A DNA stretch of 14,800 bases from Candidatus Thorarchaeota archaeon (GCA_030642465.1 DAOWNS010000019.1:1-14800); one strand, 5' to 3'. Positions 1-7,225 are shown, counted from the first letter of the stretch. Notes: generated from the letters alone by a model not told the origin. Numbers and translations are program-made.

Positions 1-732
1 AGCAGTGAGGGGCAGGCGGTGCTCTTTGTCTACAGCATGGGCGCGGTGCCAAGCGAAAGCCTCCTCACACTCGTGATTTGGTTGCACATCGGAACTACTC
101 TCGCAGTGATTGTTCGTTATCCGCGAGACATCGTGGGATTACTGACTATGAAAGACAAGCTATTGTTCAGACGCCTTCTTATCGCCACGGTGGGCACAGC
201 GGTGACTGCGGTTCCATTGTACTTCATGCTCAAGGGCAGTTTCTCCACAATCAACGGCGAACTGTTGAATATTGTGATTGGCGTCCTTCTAGTAGTTACG
301 GCAATTGTTCTGTACATGCCCACTAGGAGAGATCGCACACCGAAAGAAACAGGACGTGAAATCGATGACAAGGAAGCGTTGATTTCGGGATTGCTCCAAG
401 GTTTTGCTGTACTCCCCGGATTAAGCAGGTCAGGAGTGACCATTTCGTCACTACTTATGCAGCGTGTTGACAAGGAAGCAGCGATGAAGTTCAGCTTCCT
501 CATGAGCGTCCCCGCTGTTGTGGGCATCTTCGTACTGGACGTGGTGATAGGCGGATCGCCATTGCCTGTGAGTGTGATAGATCTTCTTCTGATTGAACTG
601 ATTGTGTTTGTGACCGGTATTCTATCGATGGAGTTCCTTCTGCGCCTTGCGGGGAGAGTTAGATTCTGGATGCTCTGTTTGGTTCTCGGTGCGGTCGCAA
701 TCTTGTTCGGAATTCCCGCGCTATTCAGTTAG
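1..732 (+). CDS. uppP: Polyprenyl (undecaprenyl)-diphosphate phosphatase, UppP/BacA family, 5'-truncated by window edge
   Basis: This integral membrane phosphatase dephosphorylates C55-type polyprenyl diphosphate to recycle the lipid carrier used for cell-surface glycans. The frame is open from base 1 and begins with SSEGQAVLF, the end of the family's first active-site motif (usually PVSSSGHL; SSEGQ variants occur). The N-terminal helix and catalytic Glu therefore lie outside the window, and the GTG at 19 is not the true start. The second signature, PGLSRSGVT, is intact near 415-445 and is followed by FSFLMSVPAVVG. Several hydrophobic segments follow and the protein ends in a hydrophobic helix. 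The 243 residues seen plus the missing N-terminus match the usual length of about 265-280. It converges on the next gene, and the two coding regions overlap by 8 bp. In archaea the substrate may be a dolichol-type lipid; that part is inference. Confidence 0.93.
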   Translation, partial: SSEGQAVLFVYSMGAVPSESLLTLVIWLHIGTTLAVIVRYPRDIVGLLTMKDKLLFRRLLIATVGTAVTAVPLYFMLKGSFSTINGELLNIVIGVLLVVTAIVLYMPTRRDRTPKETGREIDDKEALISGLLQGFAVLPGLSRSGVTISSLLMQRVDKEAAMKFSFLMSVPAVVGIFVLDVVIGGSPLPVSVIDLLLIELIVFVTGILSMEFLLRLAGRVRFWMLCLVLGAVAILFGIPALFS

Positions 733-1372
733 GTTGCTGAGCTCGTTTCTGTAGTACGATTGCGATTGGGGAATTTGCTTTCCTCCATTCAGCAAGCTTG
801 CCCTCGTAGTTCAGTGGAATCGGATGGCGTCCGTGATTGCCTATTATCATGAATAGCGTGTCTTCCCTTGCTTGGCGATACAGGACCTTGATCCAATTAT
901 CTGTGCGTCGAACGATCTTCTCAAGTAGTGTCTTCGGGGGCGTTCGATGTCCATACTGGGCATAGAGGCTCTCAAAGTCTAGGAAGTGCATGAATAGTAA
1001 TTCGCTGCGAAAGACCTTTTTTGTTGACTCGACATAGGTTGCCATGTCATCACGCGGATTCACGGCGTACGAGGAATCAAAACCAAAAGTGGTCATATCG
1101 TCTTCTCGGCAGATGACATGAGTAAACTTGCCCTGACTCTTTACGTATTGCATCAGATGAAACTGCTGGTCGAGGGGGCCACGGATTATTGAGTTAATTA
1201 GAGGCACTGCATAGGGGTCGTCTGTTTCAATGAGCGCTAGCACCTCCAAGTTCTTGATTAGTGCCTCGGGTTTGTAAACGACTGCCTCGAATAGACCAAA
1301 GTTGTCAATCATCACCATTATGACAGCCTTTGGGTTGAATAGTTTCACAATCTCATCATTGGCGGGGGGCAT
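725..1372 (-). CDS. Putative alkaline-phosphatase-superfamily metalloprotein
   Basis: A 215-residue protein when started at the first ATG. The visible pattern resembles alkaline phosphatase/phosphopentomutase-superfamily enzymes. A hydrophobic strand ends in MVMIDNFG (D23, N24), where the first metal ligand is expected. FLDFESLYAQYGHR (D132, H142) resembles the D...GH metal motif. GNHGRHPIP (H180, H183) resembles the DHG.H motif, with Asn in place of the usual Asp. No signal peptide or membrane segment is seen. The frame remains open upstream to about 1498 and reads as protein-like sequence, so the real N-terminus may be about 30-40 residues longer (see findings). The substrate is not recognisable, and the Asp-to-Asn change leaves catalytic activity uncertain. 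Fold assignment is moderate; that this is a real gene is likely. Confidence 0.6.
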   Translation of the reverse strand: MPPANDEIVKLFNPKAVIMVMIDNFGLFEAVVYKPEALIKNLEVLALIETDDPYAVPLINSIIRGPLDQQFHLMQYVKSQGKFTHVICREDDMTTFGFDSSYAVNPRDDMATYVESTKKVFRSELLFMHFLDFESLYAQYGHRTPPKTLLEKIVRRTDNWIKVLYRQAREDTLFMIIGNHGRHPIPLNYEGKLAEWRKANSPIAIVLQKRAQQPN

Positions 1373-1619
1373 GCCTGGAGGAACCTCAAGACGAAGTAGC
1401 CGCAGAATCGTGGATGGGAATTGTTCAGCTGTGGTTCGTACTTGTGGAAACGAGATTGTGAGAACCTCCAGTGTGCTCCAGCGATACCACTGATAGATTT
1501 ATCGTATCTGTGTGAGTGGGTCAGCATGTTTCCGCTTAAGCTTGTTGCCGTACCAATTCAGAGCTTATTCCAAAAGCCTCATTATGTATCATAGCTGGAA
1601 ACCTGATGAGTCAAAGACC

Positions 1620-2582
1620 ATGGATATCAGGGACATAGTCTATAGCAGCAGTATCAGGTTCATACTCGCTGGCGGGAAGGGCGGCGTTGGAAAGACCAGC
1701 TGCGCCGGTGCAATGGCAATTCTGTCAGCCAAGCATGGCTACAGAACTCTAGTTCTCTCCACCGATCCAGCCCATAGTCTCAGTGATAGTTTTGACCAGA
1801 ATCTGAGTGGCGGAAATGAGGTGTCAATAGAAGGTGTGGACAATCTCTGGGGGCTGGAGATCAACACCGAAAAGGGAATGGCTGAATTCCAGAGTGCAAT
1901 GGGATCAGGCGGGATGGGATCTGAAGGAGCGATGGCCGCACAGTTAATGGGTGATATGGCTGGCATGTCACCACCAGGCTCTGACGAAGCTATGGCGTTT
2001 GGGAAGATGTTAGAATACCTGGAAGACAGTTCCTACGACCGGGTCATATTCGACACTGCCCCCACCGGACATACTTTGAAACTGCTAGAGCTGCCAGACC
2101 TTCTTGACAGTTGGATGGGAAAGCTACTCACAATGCGACAAAGAATGAGCTCAATGATGGCTGGTCTTAAGGGCATGTTCGGAGGAGCTGAACAAGAAGA
2201 TAATTCCTGGCAGATGATGCAGCTGATGAAGGACAAGATACGAGCTGCACGAATCGATTTATCCGATCCTGAGTTGACACAATTTGTGGTTATCCTGATT
2301 CCCGAAGCGATGGCTGTCTTTGAAACCCAACGGCTTATGCATAGCTTGGACAAATGGAAAATACCTGTCAGCAATGTTGTGGTGAATCATCTTGTGCCAC
2401 CAAACCCAACGTGCAAGTTCTGCGATGCACGAAGGCAAATGCAGCAGACAAACCTTAAGGATATCAGGGACCTTTACTCAGACCTGAGCTTGACTGAAGT
2501 TCCTCTCTTTGAGGGGGAATTAAGAGGCATTGAGAATCTAGAAAAGCTAGGAAGAATTCTCATAGGTGAAATGGAGGAGTAA
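1620..2582 (+). CDS. arsA: Get3/ArsA-family ATPase (tail-anchored protein targeting type)
   Basis: A 320-residue SIMIBI-class P-loop ATPase. It carries the deviant Walker A GGKGGVGKTS (18-27), switch I DPAHSLSD (49-56), switch II FDTAPTGHT (144-152) and a CxxC pair, C265 and C268, that in Get3 forms the dimer zinc site. The two helical-subdomain regions (about 85-130 and 165-205) are very rich in methionine. In Get3 these regions build the hydrophobic groove for tail-anchored membrane proteins, so a targeting role is likelier than arsenite export. I place the start at ATG 1620, near the family's usual N-terminus. An in-frame ATG at 1584 would add 12 residues, and no clear Shine-Dalgarno decides between them. 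A TATA-like stretch at 1581-1592 would suit a short leader for 1620. The next gene, a small membrane protein, begins 3 bp after the stop. Confidence 0.9.
   Translation: MDIRDIVYSSSIRFILAGGKGGVGKTSCAGAMAILSAKHGYRTLVLSTDPAHSLSDSFDQNLSGGNEVSIEGVDNLWGLEINTEKGMAEFQSAMGSGGMGSEGAMAAQLMGDMAGMSPPGSDEAMAFGKMLEYLEDSSYDRVIFDTAPTGHTLKLLELPDLLDSWMGKLLTMRQRMSSMMAGLKGMFGGAEQEDNSWQMMQLMKDKIRAARIDLSDPELTQFVVILIPEAMAVFETQRLMHSLDKWKIPVSNVVVNHLVPPNPTCKFCDARRQMQQTNLKDIRDLYSDLSLTEVPLFEGELRGIENLEKLGRILIGEMEE
2573..2577 (+). promoter_or_regulatory. Strong ribosome binding site inside the get3 end, for the small membrane protein
   Basis: GGAGG lies in the last codons of the get3/arsA gene, 8 bp before the TTG at 2586. 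It is the main reason to accept the tiny downstream frame as a gene, and it implies translational coupling. Confidence 0.6.
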
Positions 2583-2585
2583 GCA

Positions 2586-2684
2586 TTGAGATACGTTCTA
2601 AAGAGAAAGATTTTGTCTGCCCTTTTTGTGCTTCTATTTTTGGCTTCGATCGCGGTAGCTGCGGTCCTAGTGGTCAAGCCATAG
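2586..2684 (+). CDS. 32-residue single-span membrane protein coupled to get3/arsA
   Basis: A short frame starting with TTG just after the get3/arsA stop. The residues read as a basic N-terminus (RYVLKRK, 2-8), one hydrophobic span of about 20 residues (roughly 11-30) and a two-residue Lys-Pro tail. A GGAGG sequence 8 bp upstream is a near-ideal archaeal ribosome binding site. The layout is that of a minimal tail-anchored protein, or of an N-in signal-anchor peptide. The position directly behind a tail-anchored-protein targeting ATPase makes a functional link attractive: client, membrane receptor or regulator. I do not recognise the family; it is too short for Sec61beta or SecE. The alternative is a chance hydrophobic frame, but the ribosome binding site argues against that. 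Confidence 0.55.
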   Translation: MRYVLKRKILSALFVLLFLASIAVAAVLVVKP

Positions 2685-2686
2685 AA

Positions 2687-2708
2687 AATGGTGAAGGAAA
2701 AGGGGAGC
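2687..2708 (-). terminator. Possible T-rich terminator after rpoP
   Basis: Just downstream of the rpoP stop the minus strand reads as pyrimidine-rich sequence with two four-T runs (CCCCTTTTCC, then ATTTTC). Archaeal polymerases terminate at such T tracts without a hairpin. The signal is weak. It lies between two convergent genes, where termination is expected. Confidence 0.25.
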
Positions 2709-2711
2709 CAA

Positions 2712-2855
2712 CTAGACACCCTTAACTCGTTTAACAACAGGAGGGCGAATCTTGTATAGAATCCGTCCACCACAGTAAGGGCATTTCACGCCTGGCAATG
2801 TTTTCAATCCTTCGGGCGTAACCTCATGCTTACAGGAAAAGCAGGTGTAGACCAT
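2712..2855 (-). CDS. rpoP: DNA-directed RNA polymerase subunit P (Rpo12/Rpb12 family)
   Basis: A 47-residue zinc-ribbon protein, the archaeal counterpart of eukaryotic Rpb12, a small subunit needed for polymerase assembly and open-complex formation. The sequence opens MVYTCFSCKHEV (C5, C8), continues LPGVKCPYCGGRILYK (C25, C28) and ends in the family's basic tail with RPPVVKRVK. Both length and tail are typical of RpoP. It lies 55 bp downstream of the radical SAM gene in the same direction. The usual archaeal neighbour, ribosomal protein L37Ae, is not present here. A TATA-like box at 2889-2897 may give it its own promoter with a very short leader. Ribosome binding sequence is weak (GGTG about 10 bp upstream). 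Confidence 0.95.
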   Translation of the reverse strand: MVYTCFSCKHEVTPEGLKTLPGVKCPYCGGRILYKIRPPVVKRVKGV

Positions 2856-2888
2856 ACCAAAGCACCAGCCGGAGTCACTTCAAGTTAA

Positions 2889-2897
2889 CCATAAGAA
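2889..2897 (-). promoter_or_regulatory. Candidate promoter for rpoP
   Basis: The minus strand reads CCGAAGCAAAACTTCTTATGG, a BRE-like purine stretch followed by a TATA-like element (TTCTTATGG). It lies about 34-42 bp upstream of the rpoP ATG, which would give a leader of roughly 10-15 bases. It overlaps the space right after the radical SAM stop codon. Confidence 0.35.
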
Positions 2898-2910
2898 GTT
2901 TTGCTTCGGG

Positions 2911-4509
2911 CTACGGGTTGTTGCCTTCCGATAGAACCACTCCGCCAAGCAGAGTCGCACTCAACACCTCTGTCACTTTGACATTTACAATGACCCCAGG
3001 AGAGTATCCGCCGCGGATTGTCATGAGTGGCCCCTCACCCAAGGGATAGACCATAGTATATCCATGGCGGCTCCAGGATGGTTCGCCAGCAATCCCCCGT
3101 ATCACTCTGCCAATATAGGATTCTTTCTTGCGACGATTGATGTGGTTTGCTGCTGTTCGCAGCTGCTCGCCTCCAGGGTCACGCATGTTAGGTTCTTGGA
3201 ACTTCTCAAAGGCGGAACCAGGCAGGGCACGGAATCCATACATTATGATTCGCGCGGCACCTGCTTCATCTAGTTGGCGCATTAGGTTCACTGACTCTTC
3301 CACCGTTGCTGAACTCTCGCCAGGAAGGCCGTAGATGAAGTAAACGTAGGGGGACATTCCGTGTGCCTTCGCGATTTTGACAGCTCTTACAACATCTTGC
3401 GGACTACCACACTTACCTATCTGGCGCATGTGATGTTCGGAACCAGTTTCTATGCCAATATTGGGTGCTGCGTCACCGAGGTACCTTGAGAAAACGTCTG
3501 CGACTTCATCAGTAAACAAACACGCCTTCAGATTTTCAATGGACAGATGAGCTGTTCCCTCGGGCAGTTGAGGGAGTGATGTGAGTTCCTTTAGCAGTTT
3601 GGTCAATGCTTCGAGATTGGCGGGAGGTTGGCATGGATCGGTCAATGGTTCACCCCCGCGCATATAGTCTAGGAAGCCCGGAGCCTCCAGTACAATTCTG
3701 TGAACGCCTAAGTTTAGGAGCTCTCTCACCTCGTCGACAATGGATTGTTGAAACCTGCTTCTTGGAGACCCCCACACAGCAGGTACGCTGCAGAAGCCAC
3801 AACCAGGGGGAATGTTCTCTGGACAATCCAGTCTTTCGTGCGCGTCATCGGAGTCACAGTTGCCACAATCGGAGCACTTTCGCCCGTCCGGCAGAGTGAG
3901 AGATGTCCGTCTGAAATTCGAACACCCGCGAACTGCTTCTACGTAAACGCGACTGGCTTGGTATGCGGGGTAGTCTACGATTCTGGCATGAGATGGCGGA
4001 TATCGTGTGGAGATGTCAGCGGCTGAAAGAAACGCTCGGGGTTCTGTGACAATTGGAGAATTACCGTGCATGTAACCAATCCCAGCAATCGAGGCTCGGT
4101 CAATGTTTTCCTCAAGAAACCCGGCGAGGAGCAGCTCATCAAGGGTTGCCTCTCCCTCTCCTATCACGAGTACATCGGGCCGAATCTCCTTTAGAACATC
4201 ATGAGGACTTGATGCAATCGGCCCCCCAACGATTATCCTTCCTCTAGCGTGTGTCCGGCGCCATAATGCGGTAATGCTTCGAGTAGCTGGCAGATCCATC
4301 GTCATTGCGCTAATGGCTAGATGTTCAAATCCCCGAATTCGAGCTCTTGCAGACAGTACATCCTCAGCTCTCTTGATTCTGCAGGGAACCCCATGACGCT
4401 CTATTACACCTGCCACTGTGCGTGGGCCACATCCAATCGAATCACGCGAACTTACGCGACGACCGGACCCAACACTCAATGCATCAACTATCAAGACTTG
4501 TCCGGACAT
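2911..4509 (-). CDS. B12-binding-domain radical SAM protein with C-terminal TRAM-like domain
   Basis: A 532-residue protein with three parts. Residues 1-150 resemble a cobalamin-binding Rossmann domain, including IIVGGPIAS (92-100) and VLVIGEGEATLDELL (113-127). Residues about 190-460 are a radical SAM TIM barrel with IGIETGSE (351-358) and FIYGLPGES (391-399). Residues 485-525 resemble a TRAM RNA-binding domain, as in MiaB-like methylthiotransferases. The cluster motif is split: RGC (C196) is separated from CGFC (C237, C240) by an insertion carrying C212, C215, C218 and C229. The chemistry is not assignable from sequence; a radical methyl or methylthio transfer on RNA or protein is plausible given the TRAM-like end. 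The start is ATG 4509, with no good Shine-Dalgarno. It reads divergently from aIF1 and is followed by rpoP. Confidence 0.85.
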   Translation of the reverse strand: MSGQVLIVDALSVGSGRRVSSRDSIGCGPRTVAGVIERHGVPCRIKRAEDVLSARARIRGFEHLAISAMTMDLPATRSITALWRRTHARGRIIVGGPIASSPHDVLKEIRPDVLVIGEGEATLDELLLAGFLEENIDRASIAGIGYMHGNSPIVTEPRAFLSAADISTRYPPSHARIVDYPAYQASRVYVEAVRGCSNFRRTSLTLPDGRKCSDCGNCDSDDAHERLDCPENIPPGCGFCSVPAVWGSPRSRFQQSIVDEVRELLNLGVHRIVLEAPGFLDYMRGGEPLTDPCQPPANLEALTKLLKELTSLPQLPEGTAHLSIENLKACLFTDEVADVFSRYLGDAAPNIGIETGSEHHMRQIGKCGSPQDVVRAVKIAKAHGMSPYVYFIYGLPGESSATVEESVNLMRQLDEAGAARIIMYGFRALPGSAFEKFQEPNMRDPGGEQLRTAANHINRRKKESYIGRVIRGIAGEPSWSRHGYTMVYPLGEGPLMTIRGGYSPGVIVNVKVTEVLSATLLGGVVLSEGNNP

Positions 4510-4581
4510 GAGTACGAAAGAATTGAAACAGGCATCTTTACACTTTTCGGCTTACAAAAAGCAGCTTATGATTAACATATC

Positions 4582-4597
4582 CGAAAGCACTTATATG
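4582..4597 (+). promoter_or_regulatory. BRE/TATA promoter of the aIF1 gene
   Basis: CGAAAGCACTTATATG is a textbook archaeal promoter core: a purine-rich BRE (CGAAAGC) followed by the TATA box CTTATATG (4590-4597). Transcription should start near 4617-4622, leaving a leader of about 40 bases that contains AGGAG. The TATA box also reads acceptably on the minus strand (CATATAAG) and could serve the divergent radical SAM gene. ACATAT (4575-4580) and ATATGT (4593-4598) form a small inverted repeat around the BRE. Confidence 0.7.
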
Positions 4598-4659
4598 TCA
4601 GATTTGACCTACAGAGGTCTGCGTACAGCTACAGCAATAAATCAGGAGTAACTGACTTA

Positions 4660-5001
4660 GTGAGCGATGAAGGAGGAATTTGTCCGAACTGTGGGCTTCC
4701 CACAGACTTGTGTGTTTGTGAAACGATAGCACAGGAAGAAGCAAAAATCACTGTGACCGTCGAGCGTCGCAAGTGGGGAAGGCTTACCACTGTAGTATCT
4801 GGCTTTGACAAGACCATTGATCTTGGTGAAATGGCAACCAAACTGAAGAGCAAACTGGCATGCGGAGGAGCTGCCAAACGGGGTCATGTTGAACTTCAGG
4901 GCGATCATCGTGGGATCATAACTGGAGTATTGGGAAAACTTGGCTTCCCCGAAGAGATGGTTGTTGTCGACTGGACTTTCCAGCGGAGAGGTCGGAGATA
5001 G
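4660..5001 (+). CDS. Translation initiation factor aIF1 (SUI1 family)
   Basis: A 113-residue protein. The SUI1 fold (about 25-110) includes VERRKWGRLTTVVSGFD, the CGGAAKRGHVELQGDHR segment and a C-terminal basic tail. aIF1 binds the small ribosomal subunit near the P site and helps select the start codon. The N-terminus carries C8, C11, C18 and C20, the zinc-finger-like pattern usual in archaeal aIF1 (CPNCGLPTDLCVC). The length is normal for archaea. The start is GTG 4660; AGGAG lies 11 bp upstream, a longish but acceptable spacing. A strong BRE/TATA box 63 bp upstream indicates its own promoter. It converges on the TFB gene with 86 bp between them. Confidence 0.95.
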   Translation: MSDEGGICPNCGLPTDLCVCETIAQEEAKITVTVERRKWGRLTTVVSGFDKTIDLGEMATKLKSKLACGGAAKRGHVELQGDHRGIITGVLGKLGFPEEMVVVDWTFQRRGRR

Positions 5002-5009
5002 GTTTCATA

Positions 5010-5024
5010 GCGACTAGCGGTCGC
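5010..5024 (+). terminator. Small stem-loop after aIF1, possible terminator element
   Basis: GCGAC-TAGCG-GTCGC forms a perfect 5-bp stem with a 5-base loop, 9 bp after the aIF1 stop. A T-rich stretch (ATTTTGCTTTG, about 5066-5076) follows. It could mark the convergent end of the aIF1 and TFB transcripts. The stem is short and could be chance. Confidence 0.3.
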
Positions 5025-5087
5025 TTGCAGGTTAATAGCTGAATTGGCCTCAACCAGAGAAATTCATTTTGCTTTGTATGAGCTCAA

Positions 5088-6056
5088 TCATACAGAACTG
5101 AGTGTGTTAATTCCAAGTTTCTCTACAATCTCCTTGTATCTGTTACGAACTGTGACCTCTGTGACGCGAGCAACTTCAGCAATCTCACGCTGCGTTCGAC
5201 GATCGTCAAGCATGATTGACGCAACATATATTGCAGCTGCCGCCAAACCCAGCGGGTCACGCCCAATCGTGAGGCCTATGGCTCGACTTTGATTCAGAAT
5301 CTCGACAGTTCGCAGTTGAACAGGGCTTGAGAGCCCTAGCTCCGAAGCGAAGCGAGAGATATAGTGTACAGGACTGCTCAGTGGGATTCTTAGGTTCAGA
5401 CTGCGAAGAAGTAACCTGTAGCATTGACCAAGCTTCTTCTTGTTGACACGGGATGCATCTGCAACTTCATCAAGTGGGCGAGGCTTGATGCGAATCCTGC
5501 ATGCTGCATAAAGACAGGCAGCTACCATAGCCTCAATCGATCTACCGCGCACCAGTTTCTTCATGATTGATTTGCGATAAAGGAGTGCTGCAAGTTCTCT
5601 GATTGGCGTAGGAAGCCCAAGCTGAGATGATAGTCGTTCCAGCTCCGACATAGCCTGGGCAAGATTGCGGTCCATCGAACTATGTACACGCGACCGAATC
5701 TGCCACTTCCTGAGACGGTAGATTTCGGATCTTCGTGAAGGTGTAAGCTTGCGTCCAGAAATGTCTCGGTCCCGCCAGTCAATAACTGTGGATAGGCCTT
5801 TGTCATGGACTGTGTATCTCATAGGAGCGCCAACACGACTACGTGCAGCACCTTCCTCAGAGCTGAATGCCCTCCATTCGGCACCGGTATCGATGCGATG
5901 ATCTGAGAGGACAAGACCGCATCCTCCACAAACGCGTTCGCCTCGTGCAATATCCTCAACTACTGCGCTGGATCCGCATTCAGGACATGCATGACTATCC
6001 TCACCACTATTTGCTGATTTGCCACTGCCTGAGATAGCTCCACGCGAGTTCTCCAA
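5088..6056 (-). CDS. tfb: Transcription initiation factor B (TFB, TFIIB homologue)
   Basis: A 322-residue general transcription factor that binds TBP-TATA and BRE and recruits RNA polymerase. The zinc ribbon has C24, C27, C43 and C46. The B-reader/linker segment follows (about 58-105, with EWRAFSSEE and GLSTVIDWRDRD). Two cyclin-fold repeats span about 125-222 and 225-318, the second containing GRDPLGLAAAAIYVAS and a recognition-helix region around TEVTVRNRYKEI. All parts are present and the length is typical (about 300). The start is TTG 6056, supported by GGAGG 7 bp upstream (6064-6068) and by the usual short N-terminal tail before the ribbon. It is followed, on the opposite strand, by aIF1. 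Archaea often carry several TFB paralogues, and which one this is cannot be told here. Confidence 0.96.
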   Translation of the reverse strand: MENSRGAISGSGKSANSGEDSHACPECGSSAVVEDIARGERVCGGCGLVLSDHRIDTGAEWRAFSSEEGAARSRVGAPMRYTVHDKGLSTVIDWRDRDISGRKLTPSRRSEIYRLRKWQIRSRVHSSMDRNLAQAMSELERLSSQLGLPTPIRELAALLYRKSIMKKLVRGRSIEAMVAACLYAACRIRIKPRPLDEVADASRVNKKKLGQCYRLLLRSLNLRIPLSSPVHYISRFASELGLSSPVQLRTVEILNQSRAIGLTIGRDPLGLAAAAIYVASIMLDDRRTQREIAEVARVTEVTVRNRYKEIVEKLGINTLSSV

Positions 6057-6063
6057 TTCGGCG

Positions 6064-6068
6064 CCTCC
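6064..6068 (-). promoter_or_regulatory. Ribosome binding site fixing the TFB TTG start
   Basis: GGAGG on the minus strand, 7 bp before TTG 6056. It is well spaced and favours this non-ATG start for TFB. Confidence 0.6.
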
Positions 6069-6113
6069 ACTGCACTACGAGGGGGAAAAGACGTGCCAGA
6101 TATCACTGGACAT

Positions 6114-6128
6114 GTTTATGTATTCGCG
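6114..6128 (-). promoter_or_regulatory. Candidate TFB promoter
   Basis: The minus strand reads CGCGAATACATAAAC, a BRE-like stretch followed by a TATA-like ACATAAAC, giving a transcript start near 6090 and a leader of about 35 bases. A second AT-rich element, GTTAAAAG at 6166-6173, is an alternative. The rest of the 191-bp gap between the methionine aminopeptidase and TFB genes holds a short AAAAG/CTTTT inverted repeat (6158-6170) and no convincing gene. Confidence 0.4.
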
Positions 6129-6247
6129 ACAGTCTCCCTTACCTAAAGGACAGTATCAAAAGAGGCTTTTAACGTTTTAGCCCGACATGGATTTCACACA
6201 TTGCAGGTACAAAAGCGCCCAAATGACGAATCGCGGCATAAGAAGCG

Positions 6248-7180
6248 CTAGGTCGTCCGCTCATGATCATTTTCTGTGATTATCACCGTGTGTTCATGTT
6301 GGGAAACTAACTCGCCTTTCTCCTCAGTAAGTATGTTGTGTGGAATGAGAGCACTTTTCTGCCTAAGTTCTCGAATGGCCATTTTGAGAGTGGCATGTTT
6401 CATCTTCTCAGCTAGCCAGCGTTCAGCAAAAGGAAACTCTTTGTACTCCCTTCTGGCAATTGAGAGAAACTGCTTCGTTCCTCTAAATCGAACAGGGACT
6501 CTGACTGGCAAAAGCTGATAGATCAGTGGGTTGGGGAGATCAGTTACATTCCCCGAGCCCGTACTAGCGAAGGTTTCAACCGCATAGACCTCACCTTCTT
6601 CCACTTTCACTTCAGACTTGCCTGAAACACATGGTACCTGCTTGTCCGAATGCAGCTCGTACTCCCGCAGCTGATGACCGCTGAGCTGTTTGATAGGCTC
6701 AAAGCCAGCGCTCTTGATTGTGTCTTCGATGAGAGCGCCGATAGTGTTCAGTTTGGCCCCTGGCCGCATCATCCTGATAGCAACATTCGTAGCATCTACA
6801 GAGGCTTTTACCAAGCTCTCATGGTCGGGATTCAACGCAATGGTGAATGCAGTATCTGAAATGCAACCGTCTATGTGGGCTCCACAGTCTACTGTTACAA
6901 GATCACCTTCCTCAATCACAGTTTCGTCATTAAGGGGAGACGTGTAGTGTGCAGCAATATTGTTGAGTGATACATTGCATGGAAAGGCAACGCCTGATGA
7001 ATTTTCAAGAATGTGCTTCTCAACAGATTCAACTATGTCAAGTATCTTGGTCCCTGGCTTCACCATGGGACGAGCGATATCGAGAGCTGCTTTGGCTATG
7101 ACACCGGCCTGTCGCCATTTCACCCATTCGTCTTCAGTTTCGTTGCTATCCTTGCTTGCATCTGGCTTCTTTTCTGACAC
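6248..7180 (-). CDS. map: Methionine aminopeptidase, type II
   Basis: A 310-residue pita-bread-fold metalloprotease that removes the initiator methionine from nascent proteins. All five metal ligands can be placed: D98 (VTVDCG), D109 (CISDTAF), H169 (LSGHQLREYELH), E202 (AVETFAST) and E296 (QHEHTVII). H78 in AAHYTSP matches the conserved substrate-side His. The type II insertion and winged-helix-like segment (about 215-280) is present, and the length is normal for archaea. The N-terminus has about 17 extra polar, acidic residues before the conserved start. The start is GTG 7180; GGTGA lies 5 bp upstream (7186-7190). It follows the Roadblock gene on the same strand after 71 bp that contain a TATA-like box, so it may be transcribed alone. 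Confidence 0.95.
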   Translation of the reverse strand: MSEKKPDASKDSNETEDEWVKWRQAGVIAKAALDIARPMVKPGTKILDIVESVEKHILENSSGVAFPCNVSLNNIAAHYTSPLNDETVIEEGDLVTVDCGAHIDGCISDTAFTIALNPDHESLVKASVDATNVAIRMMRPGAKLNTIGALIEDTIKSAGFEPIKQLSGHQLREYELHSDKQVPCVSGKSEVKVEEGEVYAVETFASTGSGNVTDLPNPLIYQLLPVRVPVRFRGTKQFLSIARREYKEFPFAERWLAEKMKHATLKMAIRELRQKSALIPHNILTEEKGELVSQHEHTVIITENDHERTT

Positions 7181-7225
7181 CTAATTCACCATACCTGACT
7201 ACGTTTTGAGGAAAAATTCGAGAGC

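Noticed and set aside
1345..1527. A 60-codon minus-strand frame starting at ATG 1527, overlapping the start of the phosphatase-like gene
   Set aside because: It is out of frame with the phosphatase-like gene, has no ribosome binding site, and its residues (HSHRYDK..., many Cys/His/Pro at random) do not look like a protein. The true extension of the gene lies in another frame.
1512..1619. Start of the get3/arsA frame at 1512 instead of 1620
   Set aside because: The extra 36 residues are not like any Get3 N-terminus, and the segment overlaps the likely promoter. ATG 1584 remains a minor alternative.
5044..5292. An 82-codon plus-strand frame across the end of TFB
   Set aside because: It is antisense to the second cyclin repeat of a clear TFB gene, with low-complexity Ser/Arg-rich residues typical of a shadow frame.
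6178..6240. A 20-codon minus-strand frame (starting MPRFVIWALLYL) upstream of TFB
   Set aside because: No ribosome binding site, very short, and not clearly more than chance. It was compared with the get3-linked small protein, which has a strong ribosome binding site and coupling.
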